Below, piece by piece: positions 43,392 to 52,398 of a DNA stretch of 64,000 nt (positions within the stretch are counted from its first letter, which is position 1; every line of letters begins with the position of its first letter). A program made the position numbers and the translations under genes. The DNA comes from Pontibacter ummariensis (GTDB lineage Bacteria; Bacteroidota; Bacteroidia; Cytophagales; Hymenobacteraceae): NCBI RefSeq assembly GCF_900188175.1, contig NZ_FZOQ01000018.1, forward strand, positions 55,428 to 119,427, in the 5' to 3' direction. A model generated the notes under the pieces. It did no database searches, was not told the origin of the DNA, and saw only the letters and a program-made list of their open reading frames with translations.

Positions 43392-43832
43392 ATGAAACTA
43401 TACCGCCAGATCATATTGCTTACCCTCACGCTGCTGGTGCTCGTCTCCTCGACGGGTATGGCTGTGGGCATGCATATATGTGGTGGTGAGTTGCGCGATG
43501 TCACCTTCTTCGGTGCGGAGGCTGATTGCCCGATGATGCCAAAAGAGCATCAGGAGCTCCCGCCCTGCCATGCTTCCCAGGAAGATAAGTCAACGAAGGA
43601 TGGTCCTTGCTGCGAGAACCATGAGGTGGTTGTGGAGCGGCACGACGTCGCGGCTGATTCCAAAGCTATATCCCTGCAAAAGCTGCAGGACCTCAAGTTT
43701 CTGGCTACTGTTAAAGTCGTTATCCTACAGCTTTTAGCGCCTGAAACCGCTAAAAGCCCTACCTACGCCCTCTATACCTCTCCTCCGCTGGCGCGCGATA
43801 TTCCCGTGCTGGTGCAGTCTTTCCTGCTATAA
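43392..43832 (+). CDS. HYC_CC_PP family protein
   Basis: A small exported protein of 146 aa with an N-terminal hydrophobic segment (IILLTLTLLVLVSSTGMAVG). The family's three landmarks are present: H-I-C (MHICGGE, variant of HYC), CC in GPCCENHEVVVE, and PP near the C-terminus (TSPPLARDIPVLVQSFLL). Cys and His are concentrated in the exported part, which suggests metal binding. No function is established for the family; its place directly before cusA, TolC and CusB genes fits a metal-handling role. Confidence 0.88.
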   Translation: MKLYRQIILLTLTLLVLVSSTGMAVGMHICGGELRDVTFFGAEADCPMMPKEHQELPPCHASQEDKSTKDGPCCENHEVVVERHDVAADSKAISLQKLQDLKFLATVKVVILQLLAPETAKSPTYALYTSPPLARDIPVLVQSFLL

Positions 43833-43988
43833 ATTACAGAACCCGGTGCCCTGCCGGCGCGCTGACTCGCTGTGGCTATATTTTGCTACCAGCTTCGGCT
43901 TGCCATGCTGCTACTGTTTCGGCACCCCTCCTGCAGCCACATCCCCTGTGGCTCCCATCATTCTGTAATGTTATAGACTATCATTTCC

Positions 43989-45284
43989 ATGATCGAGAAG
44001 TTAATATCCTTTTCGCTACGCAACCGTGTATTCGTCCTGCTTGTTTCCGCCATTCTCTTTGGCTGGGGGCTTTATTCGGTGCAAACAAATAAAATAGACG
44101 CCCTCCCCGACCTGTCCGAGAACCAGGTGATCGTGTTTACCGAGTGGATGGGCCGCAGCCCGCAGTTAGTGGAAGACCAGGTCACCTATCCCCTGGTCAC
44201 CAACCTGCAGGGTCTGCCCGAGGTGAAGTATGTGCGCGGCAGTTCCATGTTCGGCATGAGCTTTATCTATGTCATCTTCGAGGACGACACCGACGTGTAC
44301 TGGGCCCGTTCCCGCGTGCTGGAGCGCCTGAACTCCATTGGCAATATGCTGCCGGAGGGCGCTACCCCTACCCTGGGGCCAGACGGCACTGGCGTAGGCC
44401 ACGTGCTGTGGTATACCCTGGATGCTCCGGGCATGGACCTGGGCGAACAGCGCGCCATTCAGGACTGGTACGTGAAATTCGCACTGCAAAACGTGGATGG
44501 CGTAAGCGAGGTAGCCTCTTTCGGGGGCTTCCAGAAGCAGTACCAGGTGACCGTAGACCCGAACAAACTCACCTATTATAACATCACGGTGCCGCAGGTG
44601 ATAGAAGCTGTGCGTGCGAATAACAACGAGGCCGGCGGCCGCAAGTTTGAACGCTCCGACATCGGCTATATCATCAAGACCACCGGTTATTTAAAGTCTG
44701 CCGAGGAGATCGAAAACATCGCCGTTACCACCAACAACACCATTCCGGTACGGGTGCGGGACGTGGCGACGGTGCAGATGACCGGCGAGAGCCGCCTCGG
44801 TATCTTCGACCTGAATGGCGAAGGCGAGGCCGTGGGCGGCATTGTGGTGATGCGCTATGGGGAGAACGCCGAAGAGGTGATCGCCAATGTAAAAGAGAAG
44901 ATGGCCGAAGTCTCCAAGGGCTTGCCCGAGGGCGTGGACTTCAACATCGTCTACGACCGTAGCGGCCTGATAAAGGAGAGTATCGAGTCTGTGAGAAACA
45001 CGCTGATCGAAGAGATGATCGTGGCCTCCGTGGTCGTGTTCCTTTTCCTCTTCCACTGGCGCAGCGCCCTGGTGATCATCATCCAGCTGCCACTCTCCGT
45101 GTCCATCGGCTTTATCCTGCTCAATGCCTTTGATATCTCCTCTAACATCATGTCGCTGACCGGTATCGCCCTGTCCGTGGGTGTGATCGTGGATGACGCC
45201 ATCGTGATGGTGGAGAACTCCTACCGGCACCTGGCGGATGCGACCAGGGGCAAGAAGTGGATAGAAGAGGAAACAAACAGCTAA
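43989..45284 (+). CDS. cusA: CusA/CzcA RND metal efflux pump, N-terminal half (split gene)
   Basis: The first 431 residues of a heavy-metal-efflux RND transporter: TM1 (FVLLVSAILFGWGLYSV), PDLSENQVIVFTEWMGRSPQLVEDQ, porter domain, TM2-TM4 with SVGVIVDDAIVMVENSYRHLADA. It ends at a TAA after WIEEETNS. A full CusA needs about 1,040-1,080 residues, and the missing part begins at 45410 in another frame. The break falls in the cytoplasmic loop between TM4 and TM5, where a chain break would do least damage. Whether the two halves are made and assemble, or the gene is a recent pseudogene, cannot be told; codons on both sides show no further decay. Confidence 0.85.
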   Translation: MIEKLISFSLRNRVFVLLVSAILFGWGLYSVQTNKIDALPDLSENQVIVFTEWMGRSPQLVEDQVTYPLVTNLQGLPEVKYVRGSSMFGMSFIYVIFEDDTDVYWARSRVLERLNSIGNMLPEGATPTLGPDGTGVGHVLWYTLDAPGMDLGEQRAIQDWYVKFALQNVDGVSEVASFGGFQKQYQVTVDPNKLTYYNITVPQVIEAVRANNNEAGGRKFERSDIGYIIKTTGYLKSAEEIENIAVTTNNTIPVRVRDVATVQMTGESRLGIFDLNGEGEAVGGIVVMRYGENAEEVIANVKEKMAEVSKGLPEGVDFNIVYDRSGLIKESIESVRNTLIEEMIVASVVVFLFLFHWRSALVIIIQLPLSVSIGFILLNAFDISSNIMSLTGIALSVGVIVDDAIVMVENSYRHLADATRGKKWIEEETNS

Positions 45285-45409
45285 GGAACAGTTCACCGAC
45301 CGCTTAATGCAACCATGAATGATTGAATGAGAGGACGTCCTGACTGGCACCAGACAGCCACCAAGTAACCTTCTTCATTCAAAATGCAATTATTCAAGCT
45401 TGAATAATC
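45285..45409 (+). other. 125-nt non-coding spacer interrupting cusA
   Basis: It separates the two halves of cusA. It contains stops in all frames, TTGAATGA (45323-45330) complementary to TCATTCAA (45375-45382), the palindrome AGGACGTCCT, and at its 3' end a perfect 20-bp palindrome (45389-45408). It has no similarity I can see to the rest of the window, and no clear target-site duplication. An insertion remnant is the simplest explanation. Confidence 0.55.
45389..45408. repeat. Perfect 20-bp palindrome before the cusA C-half
   Basis: ATTATTCAAGCTTGAATAAT is fully self-complementary and ends one base before the ATG at 45410. It could be the footprint of a mobile element, a dimeric regulator site, or a hairpin affecting translation of the second half. 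Confidence 0.8.
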
Positions 45410-47311
45410 ATGAAATTAGACAAAGAAACAAGACTCAACATCATAGAAAGAGCTTCCAAGCAGGTAGGCCCGAGCGTGTTCTGGAGTACGGTCATCGTGA
45501 TCACCTCCTTTCTGCCGGTGTTCCTGCTCACAGGCCAGGAAGGCAAGCTTTTTAGTCCGCTGGCCTGGACAAAGACCTTCATTTTGATCGTGGACGCCAT
45601 CGTGGCGATCACCCTCACGCCCGTACTCATCTCCTTCTTTCTGAAGGGTAAGTTCAAGGACGACAGCGCCAACCCCATTAACCGGGGCATGGAGCGGGTG
45701 TACGGCCCCGTGCTGAAGTGGTGCCTGAAGTGGCGCAAAACAACCATTGGCATCAACATCCTGGCCCTGGTCGTGGCGATTCCGATGCTGATGAGTCTGG
45801 GTACCCAATTTATGCCGCCCCTGGACGAGGGCTCTATTTTGTTCATGCCTGTCACGCTGCCCGATGTGTCGAACGCCGAGGCCAAGCGCATCCTGCAGGT
45901 ACAGGATAAGATCATCAAGTCCGTGCCGGAGGTGGATGAGGTATTGGGCAAGGCGGGTCGTGCCAGCACGGCTACGGATAACTCCCCTATCAGCATGATC
46001 GAAACCATTGTGATGCTGAAGCCCCGTTCTGAGTGGCGCGAGGGCATCACCAAGGAGGACATCATCCAGGAGCTGGATGCGAAATTGCAGATCCCGGGCG
46101 TGGTGAACGGCTGGACACAGCCCATCATCAACCGCATCAACATGCTGGCCACCGGTATTCGTACCGACGTGGGTGTGAAAGTATACGGGCAGGACTTGGA
46201 CTCTATTTACGCCGTGTCGGAGAAAGTGAAGTCGGCACTGGAGGCAGTACCGGGGGTGAAGGACCTGTATGTGGAGCCCATTACAGGTGGCAAGTACCTG
46301 GAGATCGACATTAACCGCGAGGCCCTGGGCCGCTACGGACTCACCGTGGACGATGTGAACATGACAATCGAGTCTGCCCTGGGCGGTGCCACCATTGGCA
46401 ATACCATCGAGGGGCGGGAGCGCTTTTCCATCAACGTGCGCCTGGCGCAGGAGTACCGCAACAGCGTAGAGCGCATCCAGCGCATCCCGATCCAGACAGG
46501 GGCAGCGGGCACCATTCCTTTATCCTCGGTGGCTGAAATTCATTTTACGGATGGCCCTCCGATGATCAACTCGGAAAACGCGCAGCTGCGTGGGGCAGTG
46601 CTTTTCAACGTGCGCGAGCGCGACCTGGGCAGCACCGTGGAAGAGGCGATGGAGAAGATCAATGCAGAGATGACAGGGGTACTGCCGGAAGGGTATTACC
46701 TGGAGTGGAGCGGCCAGTGGGAAAACCAGGTACGGGCTACCCAAACGTTGCAGATCATTATTCCGCTGGTACTGATTATCATCTTCCTGATCCTCTACTT
46801 CTCTTTCAAGTCCCTGAAAGAGGCCTTGCTGAACCTGATCACCATTCCGTTTGCCCTGGTGGGCGGCGTATTCATTGTGTACTTCTACGGGGTGGATCTC
46901 TCGGTGGCGGTGGCCGTGGGCTTTATTGCCCTCTTCGGTCTGGCCATCGAAACCGCCATGGTGATGGTGGTGTACCTGAACGAGGCCATGAAAGAGCTGG
47001 TGGACACCAAAGGCAACTCCCACGAGACCATCACCAAGCAGGACATCCGCGACTATGTGTTCATGGGAGCTGCCAAGCGCCTGCGTCCGAAGATCATGAC
47101 CGTGTCTGTGGCCCTGTTTGGCCTGATCCCGGTGCTTTGGGCCACGGGTGTTGGCACGGATGTGATGCTGCCGATCGTGCTACCGATGATTGGGGGTGTG
47201 TTTACCTCGTCCATCCACATCCTGCTGGTAACCCCAGTGGTGTTCGAGATGACGAAAGAGTACGAACTGAAGAAACACGGAAAACTAGAGATTTACGATG
47301 TTAAGCATTAA
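45410..47311 (+). CDS. cusA: CusA/CzcA RND metal efflux pump, C-terminal half (split gene)
   Basis: The remaining 633 residues of the pump, starting MKLDKETRLNIIERASKQVG. It continues with the TM5 region (FWSTVIVITSFLPVFLLTGQ), SLGTQFMPPLDEGSILFMPV, the periplasmic RINMLATGIRTDVGVKVYGQ (the Met corresponds to a copper-binding Met of E. coli CusA), and TM7-TM12. The sequence is uninterrupted to the C-terminus. It has its own ATG but no clear ribosome-binding site; the palindrome occupies that place. The last 14 nt overlap the TolC-family gene, as in an intact efflux operon. Confidence 0.85.
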   Translation: MKLDKETRLNIIERASKQVGPSVFWSTVIVITSFLPVFLLTGQEGKLFSPLAWTKTFILIVDAIVAITLTPVLISFFLKGKFKDDSANPINRGMERVYGPVLKWCLKWRKTTIGINILALVVAIPMLMSLGTQFMPPLDEGSILFMPVTLPDVSNAEAKRILQVQDKIIKSVPEVDEVLGKAGRASTATDNSPISMIETIVMLKPRSEWREGITKEDIIQELDAKLQIPGVVNGWTQPIINRINMLATGIRTDVGVKVYGQDLDSIYAVSEKVKSALEAVPGVKDLYVEPITGGKYLEIDINREALGRYGLTVDDVNMTIESALGGATIGNTIEGRERFSINVRLAQEYRNSVERIQRIPIQTGAAGTIPLSSVAEIHFTDGPPMINSENAQLRGAVLFNVRERDLGSTVEEAMEKINAEMTGVLPEGYYLEWSGQWENQVRATQTLQIIIPLVLIIIFLILYFSFKSLKEALLNLITIPFALVGGVFIVYFYGVDLSVAVAVGFIALFGLAIETAMVMVVYLNEAMKELVDTKGNSHETITKQDIRDYVFMGAAKRLRPKIMTVSVALFGLIPVLWATGVGTDVMLPIVLPMIGGVFTSSIHILLVTPVVFEMTKEYELKKHGKLEIYDVKH

Positions 47312-48608
47312 GAAATACAGACTACAAAGCCTCCCCTTAAAGGGGGCTGGGGGATGCTTTGCTTTCGCTGCGGGCCTGCTGTTGATGTTGTTCAATGTAA
47401 CCGCCTCACAGGCACAGGCTCCGCAACAGCCGGTAGCCCTGGACAGCGTGCTGCAAACCATCCGCAGCAACAACCCCATGCTGCAGCAGTACGACCTGCT
47501 GGCGAAGGCACAGGAAGCTTATGCCGAGGGCGCAACAGGCTGGATGGCCCCCATGGTAGGGGCAGGCGTATTCATGCTGCCTTATCCAGGTCAGAACGTG
47601 GAGCGCGACGAGAAAGAAGGGTCTTACATGCTTTCGGCCGAGCAGGCCATCCCAAACCCGGCCAAGCAACGCGCCAAGCAGGCCTACTACGACTCCCGGG
47701 CAGCCATCGAGCTAGCCAAAGCAGAAGCTACGTTCAACGAACTGCGCGCAGAGGCCAAAACGGCCTACTATAACTGGGTCGTGCTGGAGAAAAAGCTGGA
47801 CGTGCTGCAGGACAGCGAACGGATCATGGAGTACATGCTCAAGCTGGCCCGCATCCGCTACCCTTATAGCCAGGGGAAGCTGGGCAGCATCTACAAGGCC
47901 GAGGCCCGTTTGCACGAGGTGGAAAACATGCAGCTGATGACGCGCAACGAGATCATCCAGAAAAACGTGGCGCTCAACACGCTGATGAACCTGCCGAAGG
48001 AGCAAACCTTCCGCATTGACACCCTCATTAGCATTCCGGAGGCTGTAGTCTTAGCTGCCGATACCGCTTACCTGACCGAGACCCGGAGTGATATTCTGCA
48101 GCTCGACAGAACCATCGAAAGCATGCGCCTGGGCGTGGAGCAGGAAAGGCTGGAGCGCAAACCCGACTTCCGGCTGCGCTTCGACCACATGACGCCCCGC
48201 AACAACATGATGCCGGACCAGTTCACCGCCATGGGCATGGTAACGATACCGATCGCGCCCTGGTCGTCGAAGATGTACAAAGCCAACGTGAAGGCCATGA
48301 ACCTCGAAATCGAGGCGATGCAGCGGGAGCGGGAAAACATCCTGAACGAGGCCCAGGGCATGGTGCGCAACATGGCGCTGGAACTGAACGCCAAGCGCGA
48401 GCAGGTAGAGAATTACCGGACAAAGATCATCCCGGCCCTGAAGAAAAACTACGACGTGACCATGCTGGCTTATGAGCAGAACAGCGCCGAGCTACCCGAA
48501 GTGATCGACGCTTGGGAAGCCCTGAACATGGCCTCTATGGAGTACCTCGACAACCTGCAGGAGCTGTACCTGTTGGCCGTGGCTTACGAAAAAGAGCTGG
48601 AGCGATAG
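47298..48608 (+). CDS. TolC-family outer-membrane efflux protein
   Basis: A 436-aa outer-membrane factor for the CusA-type pump. The signal peptide hydrophobic core is CFAFAAGLLLMLFNVTASQAQA (residues about 20-41). The body shows paired helical repeats of the family (ALDSVLQTIRSNNPMLQQYD, TAYYNWVVLEKKLDVLQDSE, AKREQVENYRTKIIPALKKNY). The N-terminus before the core (SLPLKGAGG) is encoded by a CCTCCCCTTAAAGGGGGCTG-type repeat, so the signal peptide seems to have been lengthened by an in-frame repeat insertion. It overlaps the pump gene by 14 nt. Confidence 0.9.
   Translation: MLSIKKYRLQSLPLKGAGGCFAFAAGLLLMLFNVTASQAQAPQQPVALDSVLQTIRSNNPMLQQYDLLAKAQEAYAEGATGWMAPMVGAGVFMLPYPGQNVERDEKEGSYMLSAEQAIPNPAKQRAKQAYYDSRAAIELAKAEATFNELRAEAKTAYYNWVVLEKKLDVLQDSERIMEYMLKLARIRYPYSQGKLGSIYKAEARLHEVENMQLMTRNEIIQKNVALNTLMNLPKEQTFRIDTLISIPEAVVLAADTAYLTETRSDILQLDRTIESMRLGVEQERLERKPDFRLRFDHMTPRNNMMPDQFTAMGMVTIPIAPWSSKMYKANVKAMNLEIEAMQRERENILNEAQGMVRNMALELNAKREQVENYRTKIIPALKKNYDVTMLAYEQNSAELPEVIDAWEALNMASMEYLDNLQELYLLAVAYEKELER
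47330..47356 (+). repeat. C/G-rich palindromic repeat inside the TolC signal sequence
   Basis: CCCCTT (47333-47338) and AAGGGG (47340-47345) form a near-perfect palindrome, followed by GGCTGGGGG. Small elements of the form CTCCCC..GGGG(C/G)TGGGG are dispersed in many Bacteroidota genomes; this copy is read in frame and encodes SLPLKGAGG. Confidence 0.5.
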
Positions 48609-48747
48609 TGGGATCAGAAAATTCAGGATCTAGAAATTGGGAATCTGGGATTGCGGCTATGGGTCGAATCTCCTTTTCCGGTGGACTTCTCCTGATAGGA
48701 TCACAAGGCATAGCGTCAAGCAGCGACGCATTCAAATTTAGAAAGAC

Positions 48748-50064
48748 ATGAAACGATACCTGAACATACTCTTCCTGTTGCTCGCGCTGTTTACGGCAGT
48801 AGCTTGCCAGAGCGAGCAAGCGCACGACCATGCCGAGGAGACAACCTATACCTGCCCTATGCACCCGCAGATCGTGCAGGACGAACCAGGGGACTGCCCT
48901 ATCTGCGGGATGGACCTGGTGCCGATGTCGGCAGAGGGAGAAGCCATCGAGATCACGGATGACCTGGCTTTCCTGCTGCAGCCTACCAACCAGACAATCG
49001 TCTCCAACATCAACACGGTTAAGCCCGAAGAAAAGGCCCTGCCGGTGGCAGTAGAGATGGAGGGCATCATCACCTACGACGACCGCAGGGTGTATACTGT
49101 TCCTACCCGCGTCGGGGGGCGGATCGAGAAGCTGTACGTGGACTATAACTACCAGCCTGTCAGCAAAGGGCAAAAGCTGATGGAGATTTATAGCCCGGAA
49201 TTGGTGACAGCCCAAAACGAACTGCTGTACCTGGTACAGTCCGCCCCGGAGGACGAGGCACTGATAGCAGGGGCCAAGCAGAAGCTGCGCCTGTTGGGGG
49301 CTACCGAAGCCCAGATCAGCCAGCTTATCCGTACAGGCGAGGCCAGCTATACCTTCGCGATCTACAGTCCTTATAATGGTTATGCAATCGGGCTGAATAC
49401 CACAGCCCCCGTCGCAAGGCCTAGCCAGACAAGCATCACCTCGCCGAATAATGCAGCGGGTGGGATGAATGGCATGGGCGGGGGCACGACCGGTAACATG
49501 GCCGACCGCTCCACCGCAGCTCCTGCCCCGGGGGAGTCTATCCAGCTCCGCGAGGGCATGTATGTGAGCACCGGACAGCCGCTGTTGCGGGTCGTGAACC
49601 CGGAGCAGCTGTGGGCAGAGTTTAACATACCTGCCGGCGAAGTCGCTTCCATTGCGAAAGGCGCCCCGGTACAGGTTACCTTCCCACAGCTACCCGGCGA
49701 GAAACTGGAAGCACAGGTAGATTTTCTGCAGCCATTTTATGAGGCTGGCGAGAACTTTGCCAAGGTAAGGGTGTACTTGCCCGGCGAGCAAAAGGTAGCC
49801 CGGGTGGGACAGCTGGTAGAGGGCGCCGCCACTTACACCACCCCTCCTGCCTTGTGGGTACCCCGCGAGGCGGTGCTGGACATCGGCACAAAAGCCGTTG
49901 CTTTCAAGAAAGAGGGCGGTGCTTTCAGGCCTGTGGCGGTTACCGTTGGTACAATACAGGGAGAGCTGGTGCAGGTAGTGGAAGGACTGGCGCAAACTGA
50001 CCAGATCGCGGCCAACGCCCAGTTCCTGGTAGACAGCGAAAGCTTTGTGAAAGTAGCGGAGTAA
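48748..50064 (+). CDS. cusB: CusB-like periplasmic adaptor with metal-binding N-domain (copy 1)
   Basis: A 438-aa membrane-fusion protein. After an N-terminal lipoprotein-type signal (FTAVAC), residues about 30-58 are a heavy-metal-binding HMBD domain (TYTCPMHPQIVQDEPGDCPI, with CxMHP and CxxCGM). Barrel-sandwich and hairpin domains follow (GGRIEKLYVDYNYQPVSKGQ, IYSPELVTAQNELLYLVQSA), then a Gly/Met-rich loop (GGMNGMGGGTTGNM) inside the lipoyl region, and beta-barrel/membrane-proximal domains. It links the RND pump to the TolC protein and may hand metal over. Its N-terminal 12 residues and HMBD are nearly identical to the next gene. Confidence 0.9.
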   Translation: MKRYLNILFLLLALFTAVACQSEQAHDHAEETTYTCPMHPQIVQDEPGDCPICGMDLVPMSAEGEAIEITDDLAFLLQPTNQTIVSNINTVKPEEKALPVAVEMEGIITYDDRRVYTVPTRVGGRIEKLYVDYNYQPVSKGQKLMEIYSPELVTAQNELLYLVQSAPEDEALIAGAKQKLRLLGATEAQISQLIRTGEASYTFAIYSPYNGYAIGLNTTAPVARPSQTSITSPNNAAGGMNGMGGGTTGNMADRSTAAPAPGESIQLREGMYVSTGQPLLRVVNPEQLWAEFNIPAGEVASIAKGAPVQVTFPQLPGEKLEAQVDFLQPFYEAGENFAKVRVYLPGEQKVARVGQLVEGAATYTTPPALWVPREAVLDIGTKAVAFKKEGGAFRPVAVTVGTIQGELVQVVEGLAQTDQIAANAQFLVDSESFVKVAE

Positions 50065-50142
50065 GTAAGTGAACGTAGAACGTGGATTTTGAAAGTGACC
50101 CTTTCAGTCGTCCGGAACCCGATTCTTCAAAATTAGAAAGAC

Positions 50143-51357
50143 ATGAAACGATACCTGAATATATTTTTCCTGCTCCTGGCTCTTTCCACCGTCAGTGCCT
50201 GTACCGAGCAAGGGCATGAGCACGAGGAGGAAGGCGCTGTGGCTGATGCCATCACCTACACCTGCCCCATGCACCCGCAAATCGTGCAGCACGAGCCCGG
50301 GGACTGCCCCATCTGTGGGATGGACCTGGTGCCTGTATCGCAGTCCGGGAAAGATACCGGCGAGTTGATGCTGAGCGAGAGCCAGATCGCACTGGGCAAC
50401 ATTAAGGTGCAACCGGTGGGGCTAGGGGATGTGGGGAGCAACACGATCCTGACAGGCAAGCTGGTGCTGGACGAGACGCAGACAGACGTGATCAGCAGTC
50501 GGGCCCAGGGCCGCCTGGAGCGCATGTACATCAAGGAAACGGGCGAGAGCGTGCGCAAAGGCCAGCCCCTGTATGAAATTTATTCCGAGGAGTTACTGAC
50601 GCTGCAGCGCGAGTACCTGCTGGCCCTGAAGCAATACCAGGAACTAGGCGACGAGAACCCCCGCTTTGCCTCTTTCCTGGAGGCCGCTAAAAACAAATTG
50701 CTGCTCTACGGCCTCACCGAGGCGCAGATCCGCAGCCTGGCCCGGACAGGAGATCTGGATGCGCGGGTTACCTTTGTGGCCCCCTCCTCCGGGGTGATCA
50801 CCGATGTAGCAGCAGCAGAAGGACAATATGTAACCGAGGGAGCCATCCTGTACCGACTGGGCAAACTGGATAAGATCTGGGTAGAAGCGGAACTGTACCC
50901 CCAGGAGGTAGCAGGCGTACAGCCCGGAGACGTGGTGCAGGTAGCCGTGCAGGGCTTTGCAGAAGAGCCCCTTCCGGCAGAGGTCACCTTTATCAGCCCG
51001 GAACTGCGGCCGGGAAGCCAGGTAGCGACCCTTCGCGCTGAGATGCCGAACCCCGACAACAAGTACCTGCCGGGCATGCAGGCCAATGTAAGCTTAGCGG
51101 GTAAAAACGGTGCTGTGTTGGCCGTGCCAACCGATGCTGTTATCCGCGACCAGAACGGCAGCCACGTGTGGGTGCAAACGGGCGACAATACCTTTCAGGC
51201 CCGCATGGTACGGATCGGCGAGGAAAGCGCTGACAGGGTGGCTATCCTGAGCGGCATTAATGAAAATGATAAAGTAGTAACTTCGGGCGCTTACCTGCTC
51301 TACAGCGAGTTTGTGCTTAAGAAAGGAAGCGACCCGATGGCCGGGCATAACCATTAG
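50143..51357 (+). CDS. cusB: CusB-like periplasmic adaptor with metal-binding N-domain (copy 2)
   Basis: A 404-aa paralogue of the preceding adaptor with a clear lipobox (VSAC) and the same HMBD (CPMHPQIVQHEPGDCPICGM). The rest differs: hairpin ARTGDLDARVTFVAPSSGVI, barrel EGAILYRLGKLDKIWVEAEL, and a His-containing end MAGHNH. The bases around the start codon (AATTAGAAAGACATGAAACG) are shared with copy 1, which points to tandem duplication followed by divergence of the body. Two adaptors could form a hetero-oligomeric ring, or serve different metals. Confidence 0.9.
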   Translation: MKRYLNIFFLLLALSTVSACTEQGHEHEEEGAVADAITYTCPMHPQIVQHEPGDCPICGMDLVPVSQSGKDTGELMLSESQIALGNIKVQPVGLGDVGSNTILTGKLVLDETQTDVISSRAQGRLERMYIKETGESVRKGQPLYEIYSEELLTLQREYLLALKQYQELGDENPRFASFLEAAKNKLLLYGLTEAQIRSLARTGDLDARVTFVAPSSGVITDVAAAEGQYVTEGAILYRLGKLDKIWVEAELYPQEVAGVQPGDVVQVAVQGFAEEPLPAEVTFISPELRPGSQVATLRAEMPNPDNKYLPGMQANVSLAGKNGAVLAVPTDAVIRDQNGSHVWVQTGDNTFQARMVRIGEESADRVAILSGINENDKVVTSGAYLLYSEFVLKKGSDPMAGHNH

Positions 51358-51473
51358 CAAGATTTGTATGGGCAAATGACTGTTTACAGAAGCATGCTGA
51401 TCCGTTTTCCGCCCACAACCTGTTTCAAACATTATTCAAAAATCAATCAATCAATTATCTTAAATTATCAACC

Positions 51474-52094
51474 ATGAAAAAGACCCTTTTTACAGCAGCC
51501 GTACTAGCAGCCTTTACCTTCTCTGCCTGCTCTGAGAACGCTGAAACAGCAGAGACAGCCGTAGGTGAGAACATGGACATGGAAATGCCCGCCGAGGCAG
51601 AAGCTACGACAGTGGTGGTCGAAACACCTGACTTCTCTTCTGTCGCAGAGCCCGTGCAAAACCAGATCTCGCAGCTGGTGGATGCTTACCTGAACCTGAA
51701 AGAAGCCCTGGTGGCTTCTGACGCGACAGCCGCCAAAGCAGCTGCCAGCAATGTGCTGGAGATTGCCCGTGCCATGCCGGTCGCAAACCTGGAGGCCGAT
51801 GCCAAAGCCTATGCCGAGGAAAAAACCGCGAAAGTGATAGAAACTGCCGAAGCCATTGCGGCCGCCGAAGAAATTGCCGCCCAGCGTGAGAGCCTGGAGC
51901 CACTCTCTGAGGCTACCTTCGCCCTGACGAAAGCCTTTAACGCGGCTGATCAGACACTGTACTACCAGCGTTGCCCGATGGCACTGAACAACAAAGGCGC
52001 TTACTGGCTGAGCTCTAACGAGGAGATCCGTAACCCTTACTTCGGGGAGCAAATGCTGAAGTGCGGCAGCACCGAAGAAGTATACCAGAACTAA
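51474..52094 (+). CDS. DUF3347 lipoprotein
   Basis: A 206-aa lipoprotein (lipobox TFSAC). After an acidic, Met-containing linker (GENMDMEMPAEAEA), residues about 60-200 form a helical DUF3347 domain, with VDAYLNLKEALVASDATAAK at its start and the diagnostic CPMALNNKGAYWLSSNEEI and NPYFGEQMLKCG at its end. DUF3347 domains often occur fused to CusB proteins; here it is separate and last in the metal-efflux operon. The conserved Cys-Pro-Met and C-terminal Cys suggest copper or silver binding. Confidence 0.9.
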   Translation: MKKTLFTAAVLAAFTFSACSENAETAETAVGENMDMEMPAEAEATTVVVETPDFSSVAEPVQNQISQLVDAYLNLKEALVASDATAAKAAASNVLEIARAMPVANLEADAKAYAEEKTAKVIETAEAIAAAEEIAAQRESLEPLSEATFALTKAFNAADQTLYYQRCPMALNNKGAYWLSSNEEIRNPYFGEQMLKCGSTEEVYQN

Positions 52095-52114
52095 GTATTT
52101 CCATAGCAACAGTA

Positions 52115-52147
52115 AAAAGAGCGCGCCGGCCGGTGTGCTCTTTTTTT
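52115..52147 (+). terminator. Terminator of the metal-efflux operon
   Basis: AGAGCGCGCC (52119-52128) pairs with GGTGTGCTCT (52132-52141, two G-U pairs) and is followed by a run of seven T or more, 20-odd nt after the DUF3347 stop. Confidence 0.9.
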
Positions 52148-52324
52148 GTGCCCCGGCCTGTTTTTTCTAAGTGCCCAAGCAACCCTTTACCCCTTTGTGG
52201 CATCTTATAGACGCTGCCCCACCCTGGTAGCAGCACCGGCTCCCTCCTTCTCTTTTTACAGCAGGTGTTAGAAGATAAAAATCAGGCGTTCGTCTAAAAG
52301 TCCTTCCGGAAACCAAACAGTACC

Positions 52325-52355
52325 TTGCATTACAAAGTACTATAGCATACTTTTA
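52325..52355 (+). promoter_or_regulatory. Promoter of the second TonB-type protein
   Basis: TTG at 52325-52327 and TACTTTTA at 52348-52355 with a 20-nt spacer match the Bacteroidota -33/-7 layout. The predicted start leaves a leader of about 40 nt before the ATG at 52399. Confidence 0.5.
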
Positions 52356-52398
52356 TAGCATAGAATCACACACTACAAGCACTAAGCAAAATAAAACC

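Noticed and set aside
43935..43953. Perfect 7-bp hairpin (AGCCACA/TGTGGCT) between the HYC_CC_PP gene and cusA
   Set aside because: No U run and short stem; not enough to call a terminator.
44691..45350. 219-codon antisense frame across the cusA N-half
   Set aside because: Asp/His-rich shadow of the RND gene; it ends without any supporting signal.
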